Below are positions 15,715 through 24,050 of a DNA stretch of 33,856 nt, piece by piece; position 1 is the first letter of the stretch, and the number at the start of each line of letters is the position of its first letter. A program made the position numbers and the translations under genes. Under the pieces are notes generated by a model. That model had not been told where the DNA came from. It saw only the letters and a program-made list of their open reading frames with translations, and did not search any database. Origin of the DNA: Rhodospirillales bacterium. Lineage in GTDB: Bacteria > Pseudomonadota > Alphaproteobacteria > UBA828. The stretch spans positions 1 to 33,856 of the forward strand of contig JAPPMY010000125.1 of the NCBI GenBank assembly GCA_028818855.1, in the 5' to 3' direction.

Positions 15715-16479
15715 CTAGCTGTTGTCCCAGATCACCTTCGGGTAGGGCACGACCCAGGAGGCCTTGAGGTACCAGGTCTCCAGCACCTCGACGGGCTCCA
15801 GCTTGTGGAGGTGCGGATAGAGGCCGGAGCGGCCCAGCTCCAGGTGGCCGGGGCCGGTCCAGATCTCGTGCAGGGCGAAATCCTCGGGCCGGATCAGGAG
15901 AAGCTGCTTGATCGGCTTGCCGCCTTCCTCGGGGTTGGGGATCTTGCGGATTTGCAGGAAATCGGCGTCGACCAGCTCGGCGAAGCGCTCCTCGATGGCG
16001 CTGTCGGCGCGGCGGATCGGCGGCGGGCTGGTGATGTTCATGCTGAGCCGCATCAGGCACTCGCCGGCGCGGTTGCAATGGCCGATCGCCTGGCTGCCGT
16101 GGAAGGTCAGCGGCGTGGTGTCGCACATGTTGGCGGGCCAGCCGTAGATCTCGCGCTCGAAGGTGAGCGCCATGTCGTTGTCGACCCAGATGTAGTTGAT
16201 GTACCAGCCCGTCCACTCCTTGTAGCGGACCATGATGCCGGTCAGACACTCGTGGTAAAGCTCGACCGAGTGGGTCGGCTGGCCCATGTCGCCGAGCCAG
16301 GCAAGCACGAGGTTGGGCTCGACCGGCTCCAGCGGCTCCGGCACCTCGAACGCGACCGCGGCCGGTTCGGCGCGGTAGGCCATCATCAGGATCTTGCTTT
16401 GAGGCGTCGCGTAGAATGGCGGCGCCGTGAAGGTCGGCGCCGCGAGCGGCATCGAATAGCCTTCCTCGTGCTCTTTCAT
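15715..16479 (-). CDS. Acetoacetate-decarboxylase-family protein lacking the Schiff-base lysine
   Basis: The 254-residue protein matches the acetoacetate decarboxylase fold family: FTAPPFYATP near the N-terminus, INYIWVDNDMALTFEREIYGWP (94-115), the LSMNITSPPP strand and a final VEVLETWYLKASWVV. In Clostridium acetobutylicum ADC the equivalent of the EREIYGWP segment is followed by two lysines, the first forming the Schiff base (K115). Here the residues are alanine 116 and asparagine 117, so decarboxylation by the known mechanism is not expected. It may be a hydratase/aldolase-like or binding relative; such lysine-free members exist in the superfamily. Start ATG 16479 is close behind AGGGAG. 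It lies 101 nt downstream of the SDR gene on the same strand. Confidence 0.8.
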   Translation of the reverse strand: MKEHEEGYSMPLAAPTFTAPPFYATPQSKILMMAYRAEPAAVAFEVPEPLEPVEPNLVLAWLGDMGQPTHSVELYHECLTGIMVRYKEWTGWYINYIWVDNDMALTFEREIYGWPANMCDTTPLTFHGSQAIGHCNRAGECLMRLSMNITSPPPIRRADSAIEERFAELVDADFLQIRKIPNPEEGGKPIKQLLLIRPEDFALHEIWTGPGHLELGRSGLYPHLHKLEPVEVLETWYLKASWVVPYPKVIWDNS

Positions 16480-16580
16480 GATCTCCCTCTCGTGGTTGGG
16501 CGCGCTGGCTCGGGCGGCGCGGCGAGTGTGGGGGCGCAGGTGAGTCCGGTCAACCTGGCCCTGGATGTGGACGCGTGCGC

Positions 16581-17333
16581 CTAGTAGGTCGCGCGGCCGC
16601 CGGAAAGGTCGAACACGCCGCCGGTCGAGAACGAGCACTCCTCGGAGCAGAGCCAGGCGACCATGGCTGCGATCTCCTGTGGCAGACCAAAGCGGCCCAT
16701 CGGGATCTTCGACTTCATCATGTCGATGTGGGCCTGGGTCATCTGGGCGAAGATGCGGGTCTCCACCGCCGCCGGTGTCACGCAGTTGACCAGCACGCCG
16801 GAGCCCGCAAGCTCCTTGCCGAGGCTCTTGGTGAGCGCGATGAGGCCGCCCTTCGCGGCGCTGTAGGCCGGTGCGTTGGCGTTGCCCTCCTTGCCGGCCA
16901 CCGAAGCGATGTTGACGATCCGCCCGTATCCGGCGTCCCTCATCTGCGGTACGACCGCGCGGCACGTCAGGTAGGGGCCAGTGAGGTCGATATCGATGAC
17001 CCGGCGCCAGTCGTCCACGGGATAGTCCCAGGTCGTCATGTTCGGGCCGGAGATGCCAGCGTTGTTGATGAGGATGTCGACGCCCCCGGCGCTTGCCTCG
17101 GTCTCGCGCAGCGCCGCCTCGACCGCATCGGGGTTCGAGACATCGGCTTCGATCCACCCCGCCGGTCCGCCGCCGGGCCAGTCCGTCTGCGCTTCCGCCA
17201 TGGCGGCCGGGTCGAAATCCCAGACGTAGACGGCGGCGCCGGAGGCCTGCAGCCGCTCGCCGATTGCGCGCCCGAGCCCCTGGGCGCCGCCGGTCACGAT
17301 GGCGCGGCGGCCGTTCAGGTCGATGGTGTTCAT
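16581..17333 (-). CDS. Short-chain dehydrogenase/reductase (SDR family)
   Basis: The 250-residue protein is a classical SDR: cofactor motif TGGAQGLG (residues 14-21), an aspartate after the second strand (VYVWDFDP) that favours NAD(H), NNAG (about 86-89), and catalytic serine (NIASVAG), tyrosine and lysine (YSAAK). The C-terminal FDLSGGRATY is typical. It oxidises or reduces an alcohol/ketone of unknown identity, and the neighbouring acetoacetate-decarboxylase-like and amidohydrolase genes suggest a carbohydrate-acid or keto-acid route. I chose ATG 17333, where AGGA lies about 10 nt upstream and the length matches the family; an extension to 17408 adds 25 residues with no SDR character. The antitoxin gene is 71 nt upstream. 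Confidence 0.93.
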   Translation of the reverse strand: MNTIDLNGRRAIVTGGAQGLGRAIGERLQASGAAVYVWDFDPAAMAEAQTDWPGGGPAGWIEADVSNPDAVEAALRETEASAGGVDILINNAGISGPNMTTWDYPVDDWRRVIDIDLTGPYLTCRAVVPQMRDAGYGRIVNIASVAGKEGNANAPAYSAAKGGLIALTKSLGKELAGSGVLVNCVTPAAVETRIFAQMTQAHIDMMKSKIPMGRFGLPQEIAAMVAWLCSEECSFSTGGVFDLSGGRATY

Positions 17334-17404
17334 GGAGTCATTTCCTTCATCAAAAGGCGTCAGCTCAAACCTACCGGCAATGTCGGCGGAGGCACGCTCG
17401 GGCA

Positions 17405-17665
17405 TCAAGAGGCAGGCGGCTCACCGCTATCGTCGCCGTAGAACTCGTCCTCCACAGCTTTCGGGAGTGGGGCGTCGAAGTCATCGGCCATCCAGAGCCT
17501 TCCCTCCCAGCCGCCGGGCTTTCGCGGACGCGTCGAAGCTTCCAGCGCGACAAGGCGTGCAACGGGCCGGTTGTGTTTGGTGATGACGACTTCCTCGCCA
17601 CCCGCCGCCTCCTCAACGAGGCGCGACAGGTGAGCCTTAGCTTGGCTGATGTTGACCGTGCGCAT
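17405..17665 (-). CDS. Phd/YefM-family antitoxin without an adjacent toxin
   Basis: The 86-residue protein has the standard N-terminal DNA-binding half of Phd/YefM antitoxins, TVNISQAKAHLSRLVEEA, then GEEVVITKHNRPVARLV, and the toxin-wrapping C-terminal tail GRLWMADDFDAPLPKAVEDEF that is typical of partners of PIN-domain (VapC-like) RNases. The gene looks complete. A toxin gene would be expected directly downstream, overlapping its stop, but only 71 nt separate it from the SDR start and no PIN-type start (hydrophobic strand plus DTxxLxW) is present. It may be a leftover, control the SDR operon, or work with a distant toxin. Its start ATG 17665 has no strong ribosome site. Confidence 0.85.
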   Translation of the reverse strand: MRTVNISQAKAHLSRLVEEAAGGEEVVITKHNRPVARLVALEASTRPRKPGGWEGRLWMADDFDAPLPKAVEDEFYGDDSGEPPAS

Positions 17666-17767
17666 CCGACCGAACTACGCCCGACCAAGATCGCCGTCAA
17701 CCTGCCTTCGAGCCTCCGTTCGTGGCCCTGGCGCAGGCGGCATTCTCGGGCCAGGATGCGGGCCACT

Positions 17768-18652
17768 ATGGACCGGATCGCCGACTCCCACCACCATATC
17801 TGGCGCCAACGGGACCTGCCGTGGCTCTCGGGGCCGATGCAGCCGCGCATCTTCGGCCCCTACGAGCCGATCCGCCGCGACTACGCCATCGAGGAGTATC
17901 TGGGCGATATCGCAGGCAGCGGCATCGCGCAGTCGATCTACGTGCAGGCCAACTGGGCACCCGCGCAAGCGGTCGACGAGGTCGCGTGGGTGCAGGCGGT
18001 GGCCGACCGGACGGGCTACCCCCACGCCATTGTCGGCTATGCCGATCTGCGCGATCCGAACGTCGGCGACGTCCTCGAAGCGCAGAGCCGCTACCCGCTG
18101 CTGCGCGGCATCCGCATGCAGTTCCACTGGCACGAGAACGAGCAGTACCGTTTCGCCGACGGGCCTGCGGTGATGAACGACGCGGGGCTGCGCCGAAGCG
18201 TCTCGTTGCTGGCGAAGCGCGATCTCGTCTTCGAGCTTCAGGTCTTCACGGCGCAGATGGAGGATGGCGCGGCCTTCGCCGCGGCCTTTCCCGACGTGCC
18301 GATGGTGCTCGCCCACTGCGGCATGCCCGAGGACCTGACGGCGGCGGGCTGGCGGGCCTGGCGCGAGGGGATGGAGAGGCTTGCCGCCGTCCCCAGCGTC
18401 TCCGTCAAGCTCTCGGGCCTCGGCACCTTCATCCACCGGCTCGACCGGGCTCATATCGAGCGTACGGCACGCGAGACCGTGGGGCTCTTCGGGCCCGAAC
18501 GCTGCCTCTGGGGCAGCAACTTCCCGATCGAGAAGCTTTGGACCGACTACGCGAGCCTCGTCGGGTCCTACCGGCAGGCGCTGGCCCATTTGAGCCCCGC
18601 AGCGCGGGACGCGATATTCTGCGGCACCGCGCGGCGGCTCTATCGGCTCTAG
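17768..18652 (+). CDS. Amidohydrolase-family metal-dependent hydrolase (COG3618-like)
   Basis: The 294-residue protein is a TIM-barrel amidohydrolase of the family that includes L-fuconolactonase and 2-pyrone-4,6-dicarboxylate lactonase. It opens with the metal motif IADSHHHIW (H8, H10), and has SIYVQANWAP, LLRGIRMQFHWHE, MVLAHCGMP with a metal-ligand histidine, SVKLSGLG, and near the end CLWGSNFPIEK. The last motif has asparagine in place of aspartate, as many members of this group do. It likely opens a sugar or aromatic-derived lactone. Start ATG 17768 has AGGA about 11 nt upstream; ATG 17756 in frame is less likely because its ribosome site would abut it. It heads a plus-strand run with a RidA-like protein, an SMP-30 lactonase and an isochorismatase-like protein, and is divergent from the antitoxin gene. 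Confidence 0.88.
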   Translation: MDRIADSHHHIWRQRDLPWLSGPMQPRIFGPYEPIRRDYAIEEYLGDIAGSGIAQSIYVQANWAPAQAVDEVAWVQAVADRTGYPHAIVGYADLRDPNVGDVLEAQSRYPLLRGIRMQFHWHENEQYRFADGPAVMNDAGLRRSVSLLAKRDLVFELQVFTAQMEDGAAFAAAFPDVPMVLAHCGMPEDLTAAGWRAWREGMERLAAVPSVSVKLSGLGTFIHRLDRAHIERTARETVGLFGPERCLWGSNFPIEKLWTDYASLVGSYRQALAHLSPAARDAIFCGTARRLYRL

Positions 18653-18706
18653 CCAACGCGCCGGCCCGCCGCCGAGGCAGGAAGAACAGAATAGAAGGGA
18701 ACCGCA

Positions 18707-19111
18707 ATGGCGATCGAACGCGTGCTGACGCCCCATGTGCCCGAGCCGGCGCCCGGCCTCTGGTCCAACTGCCTGCGCCACGGCAACAACGTCTACGTCG
18801 CGGGCCTCGTGGCGGTGGACGCGGACTTCAACGTGCTGGCAGTGGGTGATCCGGGCGAACAGTCGCGCATCATCTTCCGCAGCATCCGCCATTACCTCGA
18901 GGCAGTCGGCGGCAGCCTCGCCGACGTGGTCCGCATGCGGGTCTATCTGTCGAACCTGGAACGCGACCGCCCGGCGTTTCTTGCCGCGCGGCAGGAGTTC
19001 TTCACGGGCAACTTCCCGTGCTCCACGCTGGTGGAGGTCTCGGCACTGGTCTCGCCGGAGATGCTTGTCGAGGTGGACGCCGATGCGATCATCGGTGCCG
19101 GCACGGCATAA
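18707..19111 (+). CDS. RidA (YjgF/YER057c/UK114) family protein
   Basis: The 134-residue protein has the RidA fold pattern: NNVYVAGLVAVD, AVGDPGEQSRIIFRSIRHYLEAVGGSLADVVRMRVYLSNL and a C-terminal STLVEVSALVSPEMLVEVDADAI. RidA proteins hydrolyse reactive enamine/imine intermediates using an arginine (R105 in E. coli) just before the CVEV strand. Here that region is NFPCSTLVEV, so the arginine is serine; this is a non-canonical Rid subgroup and may act on another substrate or bind a ligand. It might alternatively resemble RutC in pyrimidine breakdown. Start ATG 18707 follows AAGGGA at 8 nt spacing. It lies 54 nt after the amidohydrolase gene. Confidence 0.9.
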   Translation: MAIERVLTPHVPEPAPGLWSNCLRHGNNVYVAGLVAVDADFNVLAVGDPGEQSRIIFRSIRHYLEAVGGSLADVVRMRVYLSNLERDRPAFLAARQEFFTGNFPCSTLVEVSALVSPEMLVEVDADAIIGAGTA

Positions 19112-19189
19112 CATCGGCCGCGTGGCATGATAGAGTGCGCCCGCCGCCGACCGTGAGCGAGGCGCGTTGTCGCAAGGGGAGGGAATGGG

Positions 19190-20086
19190 ATGATCGAGGT
19201 CAATTCACCGCGGCTGCTGGATCTCGTGGCCGAGGACGCAACCGTCGACCAGGTTTGCACGGGCTTCCAGTTCACCGAGGGGCCCATCTGGCACCCGGGC
19301 GAGCAGTGCCTCTATTTCAGCGACATTCCGGCGGACACGCGCCGGCGCTGGAGCGCGGCCGATGGCGCGAGCGACGTGCGCCACCCCAACAACAAGGGCA
19401 ACGGCATGACGCTGGATGCCGACCTCAACCTCTACATCTGCGAGCACGTGACCAGCGTGCTGGCGCGCGAGACTCCGTCAGGCGAGCGCCAGGTTCTCGC
19501 CTCGCACTACAACGGCAAGGAGCTGAACAGCCCGAACGACGTGGTCGTGAAGTCCGACGGCTCGGTCTACTTCTCCGACCCGTGGTACGGACGCATGCCG
19601 GTCTTCGGCGAGGAGCGCGAGCGGGAGCTGGGCTTCCAGGCGCTCTTCCGTATCGCTCCCAACGGCGAGCTGCACTGCGAGGCCGATGATTTCGACCAGC
19701 CGAACGGCCTCTGCTTCTCGCCCGACGAGAGCGTCCTCTACGTCAACGACACGACGCGCGCCCACATCCGCGTGTTCGACGTGGGCTCGGACGGCTCGCT
19801 CTCCAACGGGCGCATGTTCGCCGAGAACGTCGGCGACGGCGTGCTGGAGAACGGCGTGGTCGACGGCATGAAGTGCGACGAGCACGGCAACGTGTACGTC
19901 ACCGGCCCGCGCGGCTTCTGGGTCTTCGCGCCGGATGGCGAGCACCTGGGCGTGATCGGCATGCCCGAGCACTCGGCCAACCTCAACTGGGGCGGCGCCG
20001 GGTGGAACGAGCTCTACTGCACCTGCTCGACCTCGGTCTACCGGATCGCGCTCAAGGTAGCCGGCAACCGCCTGGCCTACATGTAG
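19190..20086 (+). CDS. SMP-30/gluconolactonase-family lactonase
   Basis: The 298-residue protein is a six-bladed beta-propeller hydrolase of the SMP-30/gluconolaconase/LRE family. Metal-ligand and active-site stretches visible are QFTEGPIWHPGEQCLYFSD (Glu30), NSPNDVVVKSDGSVYFSDPWYG (metal-binding asparagine), FDQPNGLCFSPDESVLYVNDT (aspartate) and the MKCDEHGNVYVTGP blade. Members hydrolyse sugar lactones such as gluconolactone to the acid. The start ATG 19190 has GGGGAGG about 8 nt upstream. It is followed after 10 nt by the isochorismatase-like gene, so the two are co-transcribed. With the upstream amidohydrolase (also lactonase-like) and the SDR nearby, sugar-acid oxidation is a reasonable proposal. 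Confidence 0.93.
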   Translation: MIEVNSPRLLDLVAEDATVDQVCTGFQFTEGPIWHPGEQCLYFSDIPADTRRRWSAADGASDVRHPNNKGNGMTLDADLNLYICEHVTSVLARETPSGERQVLASHYNGKELNSPNDVVVKSDGSVYFSDPWYGRMPVFGEERERELGFQALFRIAPNGELHCEADDFDQPNGLCFSPDESVLYVNDTTRAHIRVFDVGSDGSLSNGRMFAENVGDGVLENGVVDGMKCDEHGNVYVTGPRGFWVFAPDGEHLGVIGMPEHSANLNWGGAGWNELYCTCSTSVYRIALKVAGNRLAYM

Positions 20087-20096
20087 GAGGGGACCC

Positions 20097-20708
20097 ATGG
20101 CTTTCGAACTGGACCCTGCGCGCAGCGCGCTGATCATCCAGGACCTGCAGAACGACGTGATCGCGGAAGGCGGCGCCTTCGCCGATTCGGGCGCGCCGGC
20201 GCATGCCCAGTCGCAGAACGTGGTGGAGAACGTGAAGTCCCTCGCCGCGGCCGCGCGCAAGGCCGGCATGGCGGTCATCCACGTCCACTACGTCGTGGAG
20301 GAGGGAGCGCCGGGACTGAAGCTGAACGCGCCGCTGTTCCAGGGCGTCGCCGAAGCGAAGGCGCTGGTGCGCGGCACCTGGGGAGTCGCCGCGGTCGCGG
20401 GGCTCGAGCCCCAGGCGGGCGACCTGGTGGTCGAGAAGATGCGCATGAACGCGTTTCACGACACCCACCTGGAGACGATCCTCAAGGGGCTCGGCGTGGA
20501 CACCATCGTGATCTCCGGCGCCTGGACCAACTTCTCGGTCGAGCACACCGCCCGCCACGGTGCCGATGCGGGTTATCGCGCCATCGTGCTCACGGACGGG
20601 ACGTCGACCATCAACGACGAGTGGCACAACGCCGGCCTCAACTACGCGCTGGAGAACATCGCCGAGCGCGTGACCTGCGCCGACGCCGAAGCGGCGCTGG
20701 GCGGCTGA
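20097..20708 (+). CDS. Isochorismatase-fold (cysteine hydrolase family) protein with Cys-to-Ser change
   Basis: The 203-residue protein fits the isochorismatase/nicotinamidase fold: SALIIQDLQND with Asp16, VVEKMRMNAF with Lys114, VDTIVISGAWTNFSVEHTARHG and IVLTDGTSTI. In amidase members the triad is Asp-Lys-Cys, the cysteine lying in a T-N-x-C-V-E-x-TA context. Here that position is serine 147. Aspartate and lysine are kept, so this may be an isochorismatase-like hydrolase that does not use a thiol, a serine variant, or a binding protein. A very strong AGGAGGGG box precedes ATG 20097, 10 nt after the SMP-30 gene, so high expression is expected. The convergent alpha/beta hydrolase gene ends 13 nt beyond its stop. 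Confidence 0.9.
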   Translation: MAFELDPARSALIIQDLQNDVIAEGGAFADSGAPAHAQSQNVVENVKSLAAAARKAGMAVIHVHYVVEEGAPGLKLNAPLFQGVAEAKALVRGTWGVAAVAGLEPQAGDLVVEKMRMNAFHDTHLETILKGLGVDTIVISGAWTNFSVEHTARHGADAGYRAIVLTDGTSTINDEWHNAGLNYALENIAERVTCADAEAALGG

Positions 20709-20721
20709 ACGCCGCGCTGCG

Positions 20722-21567
20722 TCAATCCGGCAGCGGTGCCAGGAGGTCGTTGCGGCCGCCGAGGAAGTTCACCACTACCCGCATGTTCTCCTCGGTGTTG
20801 TCGAAGAGCGTGGAGTGGTTCGAGCCCCGGATCACGTGCTTGACGGCGTTCGGGATGTTCTCGGCGAGCCAGGTCTGGCCGGCGCCGGTCTCGCCCACCT
20901 CCCAGGGCGTCATGATGTCCTCGTCGCCGCCGATCACGAGCGTCGGCGCCTTGATCTGCGAGGCGTACGGGCGGAGGTCCATCTCCATCATCGCACGGCA
21001 GGCCCGCTGGTAGACTTCACGGCGGTTCGAGCGCTCCAGGATGTCCTGGATCATGTCGACGGCGCCGGGGCCGTTCGGCCCGTCGAGGAACTTCCGCGAT
21101 AGCGCCTGCACCGCGATGAGTTCGGCGAGGGTGCGGCTGCCGCAGCCATAGGCCTCCGAGATATCGATCCAGTTCTGGAAGGTGAGACGGCCGGCGAGGT
21201 CGAGCTTCGCGGCCGAGCAGTTGATGATGAGCCGGTCGGTCCGGTCCGCGTACTTGGCGCCGAAGACCTGCGCGATCATTCCGCCCATCGATGTACCGTG
21301 GATATGGGCGCGCTCGATCTCGAGCGCGTCCATGAGGCCGGCGACGTCGTCGGCCCACACCTCCATGTCGTAGGGCTGGATGGGCTTGTCGGACTGCCCG
21401 TAGCCCCGCATGTCGAAATCGACGCAACGAAAGTATTTCGACGCGATCGGCGTCGCGGTGGCGAAATTGAAGTGGCCGAAGCCCGCACCGTGGATGTGAA
21501 CCACGGGCGCGCCGTCCCCCGTCGTCTCGTACCAGAGCGTTGCGCCGTTGACCTCCGTGAACGCCAT
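20722..21567 (-). CDS. Alpha/beta-hydrolase fold protein
   Basis: The 281-residue protein has the full alpha/beta-hydrolase pattern: oxyanion-region VVHIHGAGFGHFNF, VDFDMRGYGQSDKP, nucleophile elbow HGTSMGG with Ser93, acid in GGDEDIMTPWEV (Asp217) and GSNHSTLFDN with His251. It probably hydrolyses an ester, lactone or carbon-carbon bond of a small acid; the closest general relatives include 3-oxoadipate enol-lactonase-like and RutD-like proteins. ATG 21567 has GGGAGG 6 nt upstream. It is convergent to the isochorismatase-like gene and divergent from maeB, with a 162-bp control region that contains an inverted repeat. It is transcribed apart from its plus-strand neighbours. Confidence 0.93.
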   Translation of the reverse strand: MAFTEVNGATLWYETTGDGAPVVHIHGAGFGHFNFATATPIASKYFRCVDFDMRGYGQSDKPIQPYDMEVWADDVAGLMDALEIERAHIHGTSMGGMIAQVFGAKYADRTDRLIINCSAAKLDLAGRLTFQNWIDISEAYGCGSRTLAELIAVQALSRKFLDGPNGPGAVDMIQDILERSNRREVYQRACRAMMEMDLRPYASQIKAPTLVIGGDEDIMTPWEVGETGAGQTWLAENIPNAVKHVIRGSNHSTLFDNTEENMRVVVNFLGGRNDLLAPLPD

Positions 21568-21617
21568 GACCGCCTCCCTCGCCAGTTTGGCCCGCCGTGG
21601 GCGGCCGATCTTACACT

Positions 21618-21642
21618 GGCCTGCGCCGGAATGATGCAGGCC
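21618..21642. repeat. Inverted repeat in the alpha/beta hydrolase - maeB divergent region
   Basis: GGCCTGC (21618-21624) and GCAGGCC (21636-21642) form a perfect 7-bp inverted repeat with an 11-nt spacer, about 100 nt before the maeB start. A minus-strand TAAGAT (21613-21608) and a plus-strand TACACT (21612-21617), both -10-like, lie beside it without good -35 boxes. It could be an operator for either gene or a transcript hairpin. Confidence 0.35.
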
Positions 21643-21729
21643 GGCAAGCGATTCTGTTTGCCATCGGGCAACGTTGCGCCCAAAGTCCTGCGCGCCGCCG
21701 GGCGGCGAATTATGGCGAGGGGACAGGCC

Positions 21730-24039
21730 ATGGCGGAAGACCTGCGCCAAGCGGCGCTCGACTATCACCGCAAGCCCAAGCCGGGCAAGCTCGGCATCCA
21801 CGCGACCAAGCGCATGAACACGCAGCGCGACCTCGCGCTCGCCTACAGTCCGGGGGTGGCGGCCGCCTGCGAGGAGATCGCGAAGGAGCCGGCGCGGGTC
21901 TGGGACTACACCGCGCGGGCCAACCTCGTCGCGGTGATCAGCAACGGAAGCGCGGTGCTGGGGCTGGGCTCCATCGGCGCGCTCGCCTCCAAGCCGGTGA
22001 TGGAAGGCAAGGCGGTCCTCTTCAAGAAGTTCGCGAACATCGACGTCTTCGACATCGAGGTCGACGAGGGCGGCGTCGACGCGCTGGTGGAGACGGTCGC
22101 GCGCCTGGAGCCGACCTTCGGCGCTATCAACCTTGAGGACATAAAGGCGCCCGAGTGCTTCGAGGTCGAGCGCCGCCTCAAGGAGCGCCTCAACATCCCC
22201 GTGTTCCACGACGACCAGCACGGCACCGCGATCTGCGTCGCCGCCGCCGCACTCAACGCGCTCCGCATCGTCGGCAAGGCGCCGGAGACGGCGAAGGTGG
22301 TGTGCTCGGGCGCAGGCGCCGCGGCCATCGCCTGCCTCGACCTTTTGCGCGAACTCGGTATCGCTCACGAAAACATAGCGGTGTGCGACAGCAAGGGCGT
22401 CGTGCACGCAGGCCGGACGGACCTGAACGAGCAGAAGCAGCGCTACGCGCTCGATACCGACGCGCGCACGCTCGACGATGCCATCGCGGGCGCGGATATC
22501 TTCCTCGGCCTTTCGGGTCCCGGCACCATGACCCAGTCGATGGTGCGAGATATGGGTGAGAGGCCCATCATCCTCGCGCTCGCGAACCCAACGCCTGAAA
22601 TCATGCCGGAGGACGCGCTCGCCGCGCGGCCCGACGCGATCATCGCCACCGGGCGCTCGGACTATCCCAACCAGGTCAACAACGTGCTCTGCTTCCCGTT
22701 CATCTTCCGGGGTGCGCTCGACTGCGGGGCGACCGAGATCAACACGGCGATGAAGCTCGCCTGCGTGCGGGCGATCGCCGATCTCACGACCGCAGAATCT
22801 TCCGACGTCGTGGCCGCGGCCTACGGCGATCAGTCGCAGAAATTCGGTCCCGACTACATCATCCCCAAGCCCTTCGACCCGCGCCTGATCGAAACCGTTC
22901 CGGCTGCCGTGGCCGAGGCCGCAATGGCGAGCGGCGTGGCGGCCCGGCCGATCGCGGACCTCGACGCCTACCGGGCCGAGCTCGCGGGCCTCGTGTTTCG
23001 CACCGGCTATCTGATGAAGGTCGTGCTGGACCAGGCCAAGAAGGCCCCGCAGCGGGTCGCCTACGCCGCCGGCGAGGACGAGCGCGTGCTGCGCGCCGCC
23101 CAGCAGGCGGTCGACGAAGGCATCGCGCGGCCGATCCTGATCGGCCGGCCATCGCGCATCGAGGAGCGCATCGACCGGCTCTCGCTCCGCATACGGCCGG
23201 CGGGGGATGTCGAAGTCGTCGACCCGCAGCGCTACGAGAGGTACGAAGACTACTGGCGGCTCTATCACGAGCTCATGGGGCGGCGCGGGGTCGCTCCAGC
23301 GGCGGCGCGCACGACCCTCCGCAACCAGCCCACAGCGATCGCTTCGATGATGGTGCGGACGGGCGATGCCGACGCGGTCCTGGCCGGGCCGGCTCCGCGC
23401 TTTCGGCCCGAGCTGAAACACGTGCTCGACGTCATCGGGCTGCGCCCGGGCGCCGATTCGGCAGCGGCGCTGCAGGTGCTGATCCTGAGCAAGGGCGTGT
23501 TCTTCATCGCCGACACCGATATCACCGAGGATCCGAGCCCGTCGCAACTTTGCCAGTCGGCCGTGCTGGCGGCGGAACAGGTCCGGCGCTTCGGCATGAC
23601 GCCCAAGATCGCGCTGCTCTCGGCCTCCAACTTCGGCAGCAACGACCTCGCGGCCTCGGTGAAGATGCGCGAGGCGTTGCGTCTGCTGCACGAGCGCGCG
23701 CCGGACGTCGAGGCCGAGGGCGAAATGAACGCCGACGCTGCGCTCGACGAGGCGGTTCGTGCAGAGATGTTCCCCAACGCGCGGCTCAAGGGCCAGGCCA
23801 ACACGTTGATCCTGCCCGACCTGACCTCGGCCAACATCGCCTACGGCATGCTGAAGGTGCTCGCCAACGGCATCTCCGTCGGCCCCATCCTGCTCGGACT
23901 CGCGGCGCCGGCCTATGTGCTGCACGGTTCCGCCACCACCCGGGGCGTCCTCAACATGACCGCCGTCGCCGCCGTCGAGGCCCAGAGCCGCGCGGGGCAG
24001 AGCGGCATCGCACGCGCTGCCGCCGACGCGGTCGGCTGA
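21730..24039 (+). CDS. maeB: NADP-dependent malic enzyme with C-terminal phosphotransacetylase-like domain
   Basis: The 769-residue protein decarboxylates malate to pyruvate. Residues about 1-160 are the malic N-terminal domain ([57 protein letters not shown]). About 161-420 form the NAD(P)-binding domain ([52 protein letters not shown]). About 430-769 are a phosphate acetyltransferase-like domain ([28 protein letters not shown]) that is regulatory rather than catalytic in studied MaeB enzymes. The length is normal. I chose ATG 21730, which has a GAGGGGA box 8-9 nt upstream, over ATG 21712. It is probably a core metabolic gene linking C4 acids from the neighbouring routes to pyruvate. Confidence 0.97.
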   Translation: MAEDLRQAALDYHRKPKPGKLGIHATKRMNTQRDLALAYSPGVAAACEEIAKEPARVWDYTARANLVAVISNGSAVLGLGSIGALASKPVMEGKAVLFKKFANIDVFDIEVDEGGVDALVETVARLEPTFGAINLEDIKAPECFEVERRLKERLNIPVFHDDQHGTAICVAAAALNALRIVGKAPETAKVVCSGAGAAAIACLDLLRELGIAHENIAVCDSKGVVHAGRTDLNEQKQRYALDTDARTLDDAIAGADIFLGLSGPGTMTQSMVRDMGERPIILALANPTPEIMPEDALAARPDAIIATGRSDYPNQVNNVLCFPFIFRGALDCGATEINTAMKLACVRAIADLTTAESSDVVAAAYGDQSQKFGPDYIIPKPFDPRLIETVPAAVAEAAMASGVAARPIADLDAYRAELAGLVFRTGYLMKVVLDQAKKAPQRVAYAAGEDERVLRAAQQAVDEGIARPILIGRPSRIEERIDRLSLRIRPAGDVEVVDPQRYERYEDYWRLYHELMGRRGVAPAAARTTLRNQPTAIASMMVRTGDADAVLAGPAPRFRPELKHVLDVIGLRPGADSAAALQVLILSKGVFFIADTDITEDPSPSQLCQSAVLAAEQVRRFGMTPKIALLSASNFGSNDLAASVKMREALRLLHERAPDVEAEGEMNADAALDEAVRAEMFPNARLKGQANTLILPDLTSANIAYGMLKVLANGISVGPILLGLAAPAYVLHGSATTRGVLNMTAVAAVEAQSRAGQSGIARAAADAVG

Positions 24040-24050
24040 GTGAGGGCCGG

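Noticed and set aside
17334-17404. Remnant of a PIN-domain toxin after the antitoxin (frame reading MPERASADIAGRFELTPFDEG)
   Set aside because: It overlaps the antitoxin stop as a toxin gene would, but has no PIN motifs and is too short to judge.
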